Source: an uncultured Polyangiaceae bacterium
Lineage (GTDB): Bacteria > Myxococcota_A > Polyangia > Polyangiales > Houyiibacteriaceae
Direction: 5' to 3'
NCBI GenBank assembly: GCA_947258625.1
Contig: CAMYJN010000211.1
Location: forward strand, 1-5,327
Length of the DNA stretch: 5,327 bases
The notes under the pieces are model-generated. The model saw nothing but the letters and a program-made list of their open reading frames with translations. It did no database searches and was not told the DNA's origin. The position numbers and the translations under genes are program-made. Shown piece by piece: positions 1 through 5,327 of this stretch (positions within the stretch are counted from its first letter, which is position 1; each line of letters starts with the position of its first letter).

Positions 1-370
1 ACCCGCCTCCGCGATGGCTGCGGTCGCCTTCCAGTGGTACACGAAGCTCAAGTACATGAGCTCGAGCAACTTCAACATCATCGTTGGCGGCTCGATCATC
101 AGCAAGAAGACGTTCAACGAGCTCAGCGAGGCCGACCAGAAGACCCTGCTCGACACCGCCAAGCGCGCCGCCTCCAAGCTCGACCAAATCGTTAGCCGGG
201 ACGACGCCCGTGCGTATGAGACACTGCTCGGCCGTGGCATCACCGAAGTGGATGCGACTGCGAATCAGGCGGCCTGGGATGCCGCCGCAGAGAAGGCCCG
301 CCAGCAGCTGGTCGAACGGGGCGTTTTCAGCAAAAGCCTCCTGAAGGCGGTTCAAGCAGCGTCGATGTAG
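1..370 (+). CDS. TRAP transporter solute-binding protein, DctP family (C-terminal part)
   Basis: This is the C-terminal ~122 residues of a periplasmic solute receptor of a tripartite ATP-independent periplasmic (TRAP) transporter. Such receptors capture a small, usually carboxylate-bearing, solute and deliver it to the DctQ/DctM membrane subunits. The frame is open at the left edge (first full codon at base 2) and stops at TAG 368-370. The ATG at 14 is internal, not a start, because homology-like sequence runs through it. Visible hallmarks of the DctP C-terminal region are the aromatic stretch FQWYTKLKYM, then a segment ending in SKKTFNELSEADQKTLL, then a long amphipathic helix (KRAASKLDQ...) and a closing helix rich in Ala, Glu and Arg. 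The signal peptide and ligand-binding arginine would lie upstream, outside the window. No dctQ or dctM follows, so the membrane subunits must lie upstream or elsewhere. Family assignment is fairly secure; ligand unknown. Confidence 0.87.
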   Translation, partial: PASAMAAVAFQWYTKLKYMSSSNFNIIVGGSIISKKTFNELSEADQKTLLDTAKRAASKLDQIVSRDDARAYETLLGRGITEVDATANQAAWDAAAEKARQQLVERGVFSKSLLKAVQAASM

Positions 371-460
371 CGAATTCGAAGCCCGATTGGACTGACCTCG
401 ACCTGGCCGCGTTCTCCTTGCAAAAGAATCGCACTACGCGGCTTTGAGCGGGTGACGGCG
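371..460 (+). other. short intergenic spacer, no clear signal
   Basis: This spacer separates the TRAP receptor stop from the aldolase start. I see no convincing promoter, terminator hairpin or strong Shine-Dalgarno in it, apart from an 8-base palindrome CGAATTCG at 371-378 that is probably chance. The receptor and the aldolase are in the same reading frame, and no stop codon occurs in that frame between TAG 368-370 and the aldolase start. Co-transcription is likely. Confidence 0.5.
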
Positions 461-1159
461 ATGAAGTTTCAGGCGACGAGAGAGTTGGTCGTGAAGACCT
501 GCATCGAGTTGGCCGACGGGGGATACCTTGCGGCGACCGGCGGCAATGTGGCGTTGCGAGTAGACCAGGATCATTTCGCGGTCACACCCTCGGCTATCGA
601 CTATTACGCCATGAGCGCGGCCGACGTCTGCGTGGTGCGATTGTCCGACCGGGAGCAGGTCGAGGGTGCGCGACAGGCGTCGGTCGAATCCGGATTGCAC
701 GCTGGAATTCTCTCGGCGCGTCCTGACTGCGGTGCAAGCATTCACACGCATCAGCCGGTCGCCAGCGCCTACACGCTTTTCTCGAGGCCGCTCGAAGTAC
801 TCGATCCCGCCCGCCAAGCCTTGCTTGGACGCAACATTCCCTCTGTAGGCTATGCGCCCTCTGGCACCGCCCTGCTGGCGAGGCGTGTTGCCCGCTCGGT
901 AAAACCCGACACGCACGCCTATTTGATGCGCAACCATGGTGCCGTCTGTGTAGGCAAAGATGCAACGGAAGCGATGACGCGAGTTGCCGCGCTCGAATCG
1001 GAGTGCGCTTCCTTCTTTCTCACTCGCGCTGCAGCTCAGTCGGGCAAGCTGGACGCATCCGTTCACGCCATCGTTATCCAAACTCTGCTACCCATGGTCG
1101 ATGACGCCGTGACCCGCTTCCATGACGTCGTCGAGTCCGAGTCAGAGCATACGTCATGA
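461..1159 (+). CDS. class II aldolase/adducin-family protein (probable metal-dependent aldolase)
   Basis: Probable cytoplasmic zinc-dependent aldolase or epimerase of the fold shared by L-fuculose-1-phosphate aldolase, L-ribulose-5-phosphate 4-epimerase and adducin; the aldolases cleave a phosphorylated sugar to a three-carbon phosphate plus an aldehyde. Counting from ATG 461 (232 aa), the N-terminal ATGGNVALR (residues 25-33) corresponds to the phosphate-binding S/T-G-N-x-S loop. The catalytic Glu is E76 in SVESGLH. The metal ligands are H95 and H97 in IHTHQP and H159 in RNHGAVCVG. The length is normal for the family. GTG at 452 is an alternative start adding three residues; neither start has a strong Shine-Dalgarno, and ATG is preferred by codon type. 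The gene ends in an ATGA overlap with the next one, implying translational coupling. The intact ligand set argues for an active enzyme. Whether it is an aldolase, epimerase or decarboxylase cannot be decided by eye. Confidence 0.85.
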   Translation: MKFQATRELVVKTCIELADGGYLAATGGNVALRVDQDHFAVTPSAIDYYAMSAADVCVVRLSDREQVEGARQASVESGLHAGILSARPDCGASIHTHQPVASAYTLFSRPLEVLDPARQALLGRNIPSVGYAPSGTALLARRVARSVKPDTHAYLMRNHGAVCVGKDATEAMTRVAALESECASFFLTRAAAQSGKLDASVHAIVIQTLLPMVDDAVTRFHDVVESESEHTS

Positions 1160-1794
1160 CCGACGACGTGATCGAGCACCTTAGGAATGACGGCGCGAGA
1201 CTTCACGCCAAAGCGCTGTTCTGCGATCCCGGGGATTCTTTGTCGGTGCGGATACCCGGACGCGAAGAGTTTCTCTTCATGACGCCCGACCGCTCGGATC
1301 CCACCGCTTTCCCGTTCGCAACGACGGGACTCGAGGCCGCCGATCTGCATGCGACGATCTATCGATCTCGCAAAGATGCAGGGGGCGTCTTGATCGGGCA
1401 GACGCCGTGGTCCTCGGCCCTGGCGCGCATCGAAGCCAGGATACCGACGCTGTTCGATGAGCAGGCTCGCCATCTCGGCCCGGCGGGCAAGCCAATCGCT
1501 CTGGGGCGGCATTCACTACTCTTTAGAGCACTCGAAGGCGGGGGCAACGTGGCCATCTACGGCGAGCGGCGCATCTGCATCGGCACGACACCGAGCCGAG
1601 TCGTATTCAATGCCGAGCTCTTCGAGAAATGCGCGAAGGCCTTCGTCATCGCCCATGCAAGCGGCGATCGGATTCGGAAGCTCCCAGGCTGGGCTCGGTA
1701 CATCGCACGCGCCCGTCTGCGAAGAGCTCAGAAGCGCGCAGCCCTGAGCTACGCGGCCGGACGAATACCGGAAGGCATGGACGGTTACTTCTAG
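1156..1794 (+). CDS. degenerate class II aldolase-like protein (putative pseudoenzyme partner)
   Basis: A 212-aa protein that I read as a diverged class II aldolase/adducin domain. GDSLSVRIPGREEFLFMTP (residues 26-44) resembles the GNxSxR loop followed by the usual strand. LHATIYRSRKDAGGVLIGQTP (64-84) lines up with the LHxxIYxxRPDxxAxxHTHxP block. NVAIYGERRICIG (131-143) lines up with the NHGxxxxG block, followed by an ELFEKCAKAF helix. At the three expected metal-histidine positions I find I80, Q82 and about E137. The catalytic Glu is shifted by one (E60 before H65). It is therefore unlikely to bind zinc in the standard way. The C-terminal ~45 residues are very basic (KLPGWARYIARARLRRAQKR). 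It starts inside the stop of the preceding aldolase (ATGA), so the two are probably made together, perhaps as a hetero-oligomer. The alternative is an unrelated or independently evolved enzyme; the family call rests on pattern reading only. Confidence 0.6.
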   Translation: MTDDVIEHLRNDGARLHAKALFCDPGDSLSVRIPGREEFLFMTPDRSDPTAFPFATTGLEAADLHATIYRSRKDAGGVLIGQTPWSSALARIEARIPTLFDEQARHLGPAGKPIALGRHSLLFRALEGGGNVAIYGERRICIGTTPSRVVFNAELFEKCAKAFVIAHASGDRIRKLPGWARYIARARLRRAQKRAALSYAAGRIPEGMDGYF

Positions 1795-1800
1795 GATGTC

Positions 1801-1805
1801 AGGAG
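1801..1805 (+). promoter_or_regulatory. ribosome binding site fixing the FGGY kinase start
   Basis: AGGAG lies 9 bases before ATG 1815, an optimal spacing. It decides the start, because the kinase frame stays open 62 codons further upstream, overlapping the preceding gene. That upstream stretch is Arg/Ser-rich, unlike any FGGY N-terminus. Confidence 0.8.
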
Positions 1806-1814
1806 CAAACATCG

Positions 1815-3386
1815 ATGAAACCCGAATGTATTCTCGCAATCGATCTCGGCACCAGCGGCCCCAAAGTGGCGCTCGTCACGACCGAGGGCGAGGTGTTGGC
1901 CTCTGAGGTCGAGTCGACAGAGCTGTTCTTGAGCGATGGGGGCGGCGCCGAGCAAGACCCAGACGATTGGTGGCGAGCGATCATGACCGCGACGCGGCGA
2001 ATTACCGATCGCGAGCTCGTTCCGAGGGACCGAATCATCGCCGTCGCGGTGACCTCGCAATGGGCGGGCACGGTTCCGGTGGACGAAGCTGGAAACGCGA
2101 TCTCCAGGGCGATGATCTGGTTGGATTCGCGCGGCGCAAAGTACGTGCCCGAAGTCGCCGGGGGTTTGATTCGGATTCAAGGCTATGGCGCCTTGAAGCT
2201 CGAAAGCTGGATCCGCAAGACCGGAGGGGTTCCAAGCCTCGCAGGGAAAGAGCCGGTCGCGCACATCTTGTTTCTCCGCCATGAGCGCCCCGAGATCTAC
2301 GAAGCGGCGTACAAGTTCATGGAGCCCAAGGACTATCTGAACCTGCGACTCACCGGTAGGTTCATGGCGACCGTCGACTCGATTGCGCTGCACTGGGTCA
2401 CCAACAACCGTGACATCAACAACATCAAGTACGATGATCAGCTGCTCGCTCAAACGACCATTCCAAGGGAAAAGCTCCCCGAACTCACCCGCTCCGTCGA
2501 TGTGATCGGAACCCTGACGCCCACGGCCGCCGCCGAGCTCGGTCTCAACGAAAACACCAAGGTCGTCGGAGGAACGCCGGATGTGCCGGCGGCCGCGGTC
2601 GGCTCGGGCGCGGTCGGTGACTTCGAAGGGCACCTCTACGTGGGAACATCCTCGTGGCTGACCTGTCACGTGCCATTCAAGAAGACCGACCTGCTGCACA
2701 ACATGGCATCGCTTCCATCCGCACTGCCGGGGCGGTACTTCATTGGTAACGAGCAAGAAACCGCAGGCGCCTGCATGACATGGCTCCGCGACAGCGTGTT
2801 TTTCCGCGATGACGTTCTCGACCCGGGTGAGGCGCCCGAGGATGTATTCGAACGATTCAACGAGCTCGCCGCAGAGGCCCCCGCGGGAAGCGACAAAGTG
2901 ATCTTCACCCCCTGGCTCTACGGTGAGCACACGCCCGTCGCCGACCACAACCTGCGAGCGGCATTCTCGAACCTGTCATTGAGAACGACTCGCGCCCACA
3001 TGGTCCGCGCGGTCATGGAAGGCGTGGCCTACAACACCCGCTGGCTGATGGGCGGGGTCGAGTCGTTCATCGACAGGCCGTTCGAAGGCATTCGGTTCAT
3101 CGGCGGCGGAGCGAAATCAGGGCTCTGGTGCCAAATCTTTGCTGACGTTTTGGACCGTCCGATCGACCGTGTGGCAGACCCTCTTTCAGCGAACGTCCGA
3201 GGTGCTGCGTTCGTCGCGGCTGTGGGGCTCGGCAAGCTGGCTGTCGAGGACATCTCCTCGCGTGTTCCCATCGAAAAACGCTACACACCGGACCGCAACA
3301 ACAGGGCGATCTACGACGAGCTGTACAAGGCCTTCCTGGAAATCCAGAAGAACAACACGGCCATGTATCGTCGGCTCAACGGCTAG
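1815..3386 (+). CDS. FGGY-family carbohydrate kinase (xylulokinase-like, substrate unassigned)
   Basis: A 523-aa cytoplasmic sugar kinase transferring the ATP gamma-phosphate to a sugar, ketose or polyol; the length is typical of FGGY kinases. It has the two actin-like ATPase-fold domains. The N-terminal phosphate loop [15 protein letters not shown] holds D10-L-G-T-S14. EQDPDDWW follows at about residues 47-54, as in xylulokinase-type proteins. The probable catalytic base is D256 in [15 protein letters not shown] second phosphate loop is YVGTSSW. The adenosine-binding motif GGGAKSGLW starts at residue 430, and [17 protein letters not shown] follows near the C-terminus. In the substrate region, where D-xylulose kinases such as E. 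coli XylB have QMHG, this protein has Q82-W-A-G85, so the sugar probably differs. The start is fixed by AGGAG at 1801-1805. The gene lies 20 bases after the degenerate aldolase and 50 bases before the PLP lyase, fitting one operon. The likely role is to phosphorylate the imported or partly processed substrate before aldol cleavage. Confidence 0.92.
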   Translation: MKPECILAIDLGTSGPKVALVTTEGEVLASEVESTELFLSDGGGAEQDPDDWWRAIMTATRRITDRELVPRDRIIAVAVTSQWAGTVPVDEAGNAISRAMIWLDSRGAKYVPEVAGGLIRIQGYGALKLESWIRKTGGVPSLAGKEPVAHILFLRHERPEIYEAAYKFMEPKDYLNLRLTGRFMATVDSIALHWVTNNRDINNIKYDDQLLAQTTIPREKLPELTRSVDVIGTLTPTAAAELGLNENTKVVGGTPDVPAAAVGSGAVGDFEGHLYVGTSSWLTCHVPFKKTDLLHNMASLPSALPGRYFIGNEQETAGACMTWLRDSVFFRDDVLDPGEAPEDVFERFNELAAEAPAGSDKVIFTPWLYGEHTPVADHNLRAAFSNLSLRTTRAHMVRAVMEGVAYNTRWLMGGVESFIDRPFEGIRFIGGGAKSGLWCQIFADVLDRPIDRVADPLSANVRGAAFVAAVGLGKLAVEDISSRVPIEKRYTPDRNNRAIYDELYKAFLEIQKNNTAMYRRLNG

Positions 3387-3427
3387 GCAGACCGCCGGCG
3401 CTAGCGAAATACCCGGTGCTGCGGTAC

Positions 3428-3432
3428 GGAGG
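3428..3432 (+). promoter_or_regulatory. ribosome binding site for the PLP lyase
   Basis: GGAGG stands 4 bases before ATG 3437, slightly close but the best Shine-Dalgarno at this junction. It favours ATG 3437 over the upstream in-frame GTG at 3416, which would place this site inside the coding sequence and has no comparable site of its own. Confidence 0.7.
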
Positions 3433-3436
3433 GCTC

Positions 3437-4951
3437 ATGGACATCAAGGACCTCGCGAACGTCAAGCTCGGCCCACTCGAGCCTCTGGTCGCGCGCCTGT
3501 ACCGCTACGTGAAGCGTTTTCCGAGCGTGAGAGAAAAGCTCAACGCCGAGTATGCACCGATCATGGATGAGCTTCGCAAGTCGGCGAAGCCGTACGAGGG
3601 CGAAGTAGAATCGCACGCTGTTTTTCCAGCCGAGGGGAGGCCACGAGCGGAGATCCTTGAGACTTTGCGGGATCTCGAGCGACGCGAGGCGGACCGCTGG
3701 AAAGACGGCTACGTCTCAGGGGCTGTGTACCACGGCGATCCGGAGCACATCGCGTTTCTCAACGAGGCTTACGCGATCACCTCACAAACCAATCCGCTCC
3801 ACTCCGACCTTTGGCCGAGCATCGCGAAATACGAAGCCGAAATCGTCTCGATGACGGCCAACATGCTCGGCGCCAAGCGGGCTCGGGATGCTCAAGTATG
3901 TGGGGCGGTCGCGAGCGGAGGTACCGAATCCATTCTGCTCGCCATGCGCAGCTACAGGGACTGGGCGCGCGCAACGAAAGGGGTCACCGCGCCCGAGTTG
4001 CTCGTGCCCACCACGGCTCATGCGGCATTCGACAAGGCCGCGCAGTACTTCGGGCTCAAGCTGGTGAAGGTCCCGGTGGGTTCGGACTGCCGCGCGGACG
4101 TCACCGCAACCAAGAAGGCAGTCACCCGGAACACGATCTGCATCGTCGGGTCGGCGGTCTCGTTTCCGCATGGTGCGATCGATCCAATCGAGGAGCTTTC
4201 GGAGCTCGCCCGCAAGCGCGGCATCGGTTTCCACACCGACGCTTGCCTCGGCGGCTTCATTCTGCCCTGGGCCGAGAAGCTCGGCTATGACGTTCCACCC
4301 TTTGACTTCCGCCTTCCAGGTGTCACCTCCATGTCTGCCGACACTCACAAATACGGCTACGCGGCAAAAGGGACGAGCGTCGTGCTCTACCGTGACCCGG
4401 ACCTCCGCCACTATCAGTACTACACGGTCGCGGACTGGCCTGGCGGGCTCTACTTCTCGCCCACGTTCGCAGGGAGCCGGGCGGGCGCGCTCAGCGCCGC
4501 TTGCTGGGCGGCAATGGTGTCGATGGGAGAGAGTGGCTACCTCGATGCAAGCCGCCGAATCCTGGAAACCGGCGAGAAGATCCGAGAAGGCATCCGAGCG
4601 ATTCCAGAGCTCCATGTCCTCGGCGACCCTCTCTGGGTGATCGCTTTCGCTTCTAACCAGGTCAACATTTACAGCGTCATGGAGTTCATGACCAAGCGCC
4701 GCTGGAACCTCAACGGACTGCACAAGCCGTCGAGCGTCCACCTCGCCGTTACGCTCCGACATACGCAAGAGGGTGTTGCCGAGCGCTTCCTCGATGATCT
4801 CCGCGCTGCCGTTGCTCACACCTTGGCTCACCCCGATGAAGAAGAAGGGATGGCGCCAGTCTATGGCATGGCCAGCACGGTCCCCGTCCAAGGCGTCGTC
4901 ACCGACCTGCTCGAACGCTACCTTGACGTTCTTTACGAAGTTGGGCGATAG
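3437..4951 (+). CDS. PLP-dependent lyase of the sphingosine-1-phosphate lyase family
   Basis: A 504-aa fold-type I pyridoxal-phosphate enzyme of the group II decarboxylase superfamily, closest by motif to sphingosine-1-phosphate lyase (SPL). SPL splits a phosphorylated long-chain amino alcohol into phosphoethanolamine and a fatty aldehyde by retro-aldol chemistry. Visible motifs in order: SGAVYHG with Y98; [11 protein letters not shown] with H122; SGGTES at 160-165 (PLP phosphate loop); [12 protein letters not shown] with H195; a [15 protein letters not shown] segment; [13 protein letters not shown] with D268, expected to pair with the pyridine nitrogen; and [13 protein letters not shown] with the Schiff-base lysine K305 and second lysine K311. 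These match the spacing I recall for the soluble Symbiobacterium SPL (Y105, H129, H201, K311, K317). [15 protein letters not shown] and [24 protein letters not shown] complete the C-terminal domain. There is no N-terminal membrane helix, unlike eukaryotic SPL, so it is probably cytosolic. No sphingolipid-synthesis gene is visible, and the sugar-catabolic context suggests the substrate may not be a sphingoid base. Confidence 0.9.
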   Translation: MDIKDLANVKLGPLEPLVARLYRYVKRFPSVREKLNAEYAPIMDELRKSAKPYEGEVESHAVFPAEGRPRAEILETLRDLERREADRWKDGYVSGAVYHGDPEHIAFLNEAYAITSQTNPLHSDLWPSIAKYEAEIVSMTANMLGAKRARDAQVCGAVASGGTESILLAMRSYRDWARATKGVTAPELLVPTTAHAAFDKAAQYFGLKLVKVPVGSDCRADVTATKKAVTRNTICIVGSAVSFPHGAIDPIEELSELARKRGIGFHTDACLGGFILPWAEKLGYDVPPFDFRLPGVTSMSADTHKYGYAAKGTSVVLYRDPDLRHYQYYTVADWPGGLYFSPTFAGSRAGALSAACWAAMVSMGESGYLDASRRILETGEKIREGIRAIPELHVLGDPLWVIAFASNQVNIYSVMEFMTKRRWNLNGLHKPSSVHLAVTLRHTQEGVAERFLDDLRAAVAHTLAHPDEEEGMAPVYGMASTVPVQGVVTDLLERYLDVLYEVGR

Positions 4952-4967
4952 CGCTGGGGTGGTGGGG

Positions 4968-4984
4968 CGGGACAGACTGTCCCG
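4968..4984. repeat. 17-base palindrome CGGGACAGACTGTCCCG
   Basis: A perfect inverted repeat with 8-base arms around a single central A (4976), starting 17 bases after the PLP lyase stop. As RNA it would form a 7-bp stem with a GAC loop. No T-run follows on either strand, so it is not a canonical intrinsic terminator. It could be a regulator-binding site, a T-less terminator or a dispersed repeat. Confidence 0.7.
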
Positions 4985-4996
4985 GCCGCAGGCCGG
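4982..4996. repeat. GC hairpin CCGGCC-GCA-GGCCGG
   Basis: A 6-bp all-GC stem with a GCA loop. It shares bases 4982-4984 with the palindrome at 4968-4984, so the two full stems cannot form at once on one strand. It lies 20 bases before the DUF1295 start and could act as a terminator for the upstream operon or shape the leader of the downstream gene. No T-run follows. Confidence 0.6.
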
Positions 4997-5007
4997 CCCG
5001 GAGAAAG

Positions 5008-5013
5008 AAAGGA
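5008..5013 (+). promoter_or_regulatory. probable ribosome binding site of the DUF1295 gene
   Basis: The purine run GAGAAAGAAAGGAAA includes AAAGGA at 5008-5013. It ends 3 bases before ATG 5017 and 9 bases before the in-frame ATG 5023. The spacing is better for 5023, so the true start may be two codons later than annotated here. Confidence 0.5.
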
Positions 5014-5016
5014 AAC

Positions 5017-5327
5017 ATGCAGATGCTCGAGCTCTACCGCACGACCGATCCCCTCACGACGGCACTTTGGGCAGCCGGCGGCCTCGCGCTCCTCTGCTGG
5101 CTCCTCTCGCTGGCTACCAAGGAATACTCCTGGGTCGACCGGCTCTGGTCGATCACGCCGCCGCTCTTTGCGGTTCACTTCGCGGGCTACCTCGGGTTCA
5201 GCGACACGCGGCTGAATCTGATGGCGGCGCTCACCGTGCTTTGGGGCGTGCGCCTGACGTACAACTTCGCGCGCAAGGGCGGCTACAAGGCGGGGGGCGA
5301 GGACTATCGCTGGGAGGAGATTCAAGA
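5017..5327 (+). CDS. DUF1295 family membrane protein, steroid 5-alpha-reductase-like (N-terminal part)
   Basis: The first 103 residues of a multi-pass inner-membrane protein, cut by the window end. Hydrophobic stretches fall at about residues 15-33, 44-60 and 66-82. The DUF1295 signature is plain: EYSWVDRLWSITPP (36-49), then LWGVRLTYNFARKGGYKAGGEDYRW (75-99). The family is distantly related to steroid 5-alpha-reductases and isoprenylcysteine methyltransferases. Its bacterial members mostly have no proven substrate, though NAD(P)H-dependent reduction of a lipid-like molecule is commonly supposed. Complete members are usually about 250-300 aa, so more than half is missing. It follows the PLP lyase by 65 bases across two palindromes, which suggests it may not share the upstream transcript. 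ATG 5023 is an alternative start. Confidence 0.88.
   Translation, partial: MQMLELYRTTDPLTTALWAAGGLALLCWLLSLATKEYSWVDRLWSITPPLFAVHFAGYLGFSDTRLNLMAALTVLWGVRLTYNFARKGGYKAGGEDYRWEEIQ

Noticed and set aside
418..446. Possible promoter (TTGCAA at 418-423) before the aldolase
   Set aside because: No plausible -10 hexamer lies 16-18 bases downstream, where the sequence is GC-rich.
434..1081. 215-codon minus-strand frame opposite the first aldolase
   Set aside because: No recognisable domain; the + strand frame carries the intact aldolase active site.
1629..1814. 62-codon upstream extension of the kinase frame
   Set aside because: It overlaps the preceding gene and is low in complexity (Arg/Ser-rich). 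The strong AGGAG before ATG 1815 and the FGGY N-terminal motif fix the shorter start.
1791..2948. 385-codon open frame on the minus strand opposite the FGGY kinase
   Set aside because: Composition is rich in Arg, Gly and His with no recognisable motif, and it lies opposite a kinase with clear family motifs. It is a GC-rich shadow frame.
3416..3436. GTG 3416 as start of the PLP lyase
   Set aside because: The GGAGG at 3428-3432 serves ATG 3437. The extra seven residues (MLRYGGL) are simply the translated ribosome binding region.
3782..4891. 369-codon open frame on the minus strand opposite the PLP lyase
   Set aside because: No family motifs, and it sits entirely opposite a strongly supported gene; long antisense frames are expected at this GC content.
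4968..4996. Intrinsic terminator
   Set aside because: The stems are good, but no T-run follows on the + or the - strand, so I report only palindromes and leave the function open.
4933..5325. 130-codon minus-strand frame across the hairpins and DUF1295
   Set aside because: Arg/Glu/Pro-rich with no motif; the + strand encodes a clear DUF1295 signature.

Overview
The window is GC-rich (roughly 60% by eye) with the codon bias of a high-GC Gram-negative bacterium. All recognisable genes lie on the + strand and cover nearly everything. The TRAP-type binding protein and GC bias fit a proteobacterium or a relative (for example a myxobacterial or 'deltaproteobacterial' lineage), but nothing here fixes the taxon. 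I see no RNA genes, CRISPR arrays, insertion sequences or integrase genes.

Layout: (1) bases 1-370 hold the C-terminal end of a DctP-family TRAP transporter solute-binding protein. (2) 461-1159 is a class II aldolase/adducin-fold protein with its metal-binding histidines intact. (3) 1156-1794, overlapping it by ATGA, is a shorter protein that looks like a second, degenerate class II aldolase-like domain without those ligands. (4) 1815-3386 is an FGGY-family carbohydrate kinase with a clear Shine-Dalgarno. (5) 3437-4951 is a full-length PLP-dependent protein of the sphingosine-1-phosphate lyase family with all expected catalytic residues. (6) After a 65-base gap with two overlapping GC-rich palindromes, 5017 to the window end begins a DUF1295 (steroid 5-alpha-reductase-like) membrane protein.

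Genes 1-5 look like one catabolic operon: uptake of a small solute (TRAP), phosphorylation (FGGY kinase), then retro-aldol cleavage (class II aldolase and/or the PLP lyase). A TRAP binding protein, an FGGY kinase and a class II aldolase together are a familiar sugar or sugar-acid theme. The intact S1P-lyase-like enzyme and the degenerate aldolase partner are the unusual additions. The substrate cannot be read from the sequence. The kinase lacks the QMHG motif of classical xylulokinase, so a plain D-xylulose assignment is not supported. DUF1295 is probably a separate transcription unit or a loosely linked neighbour.
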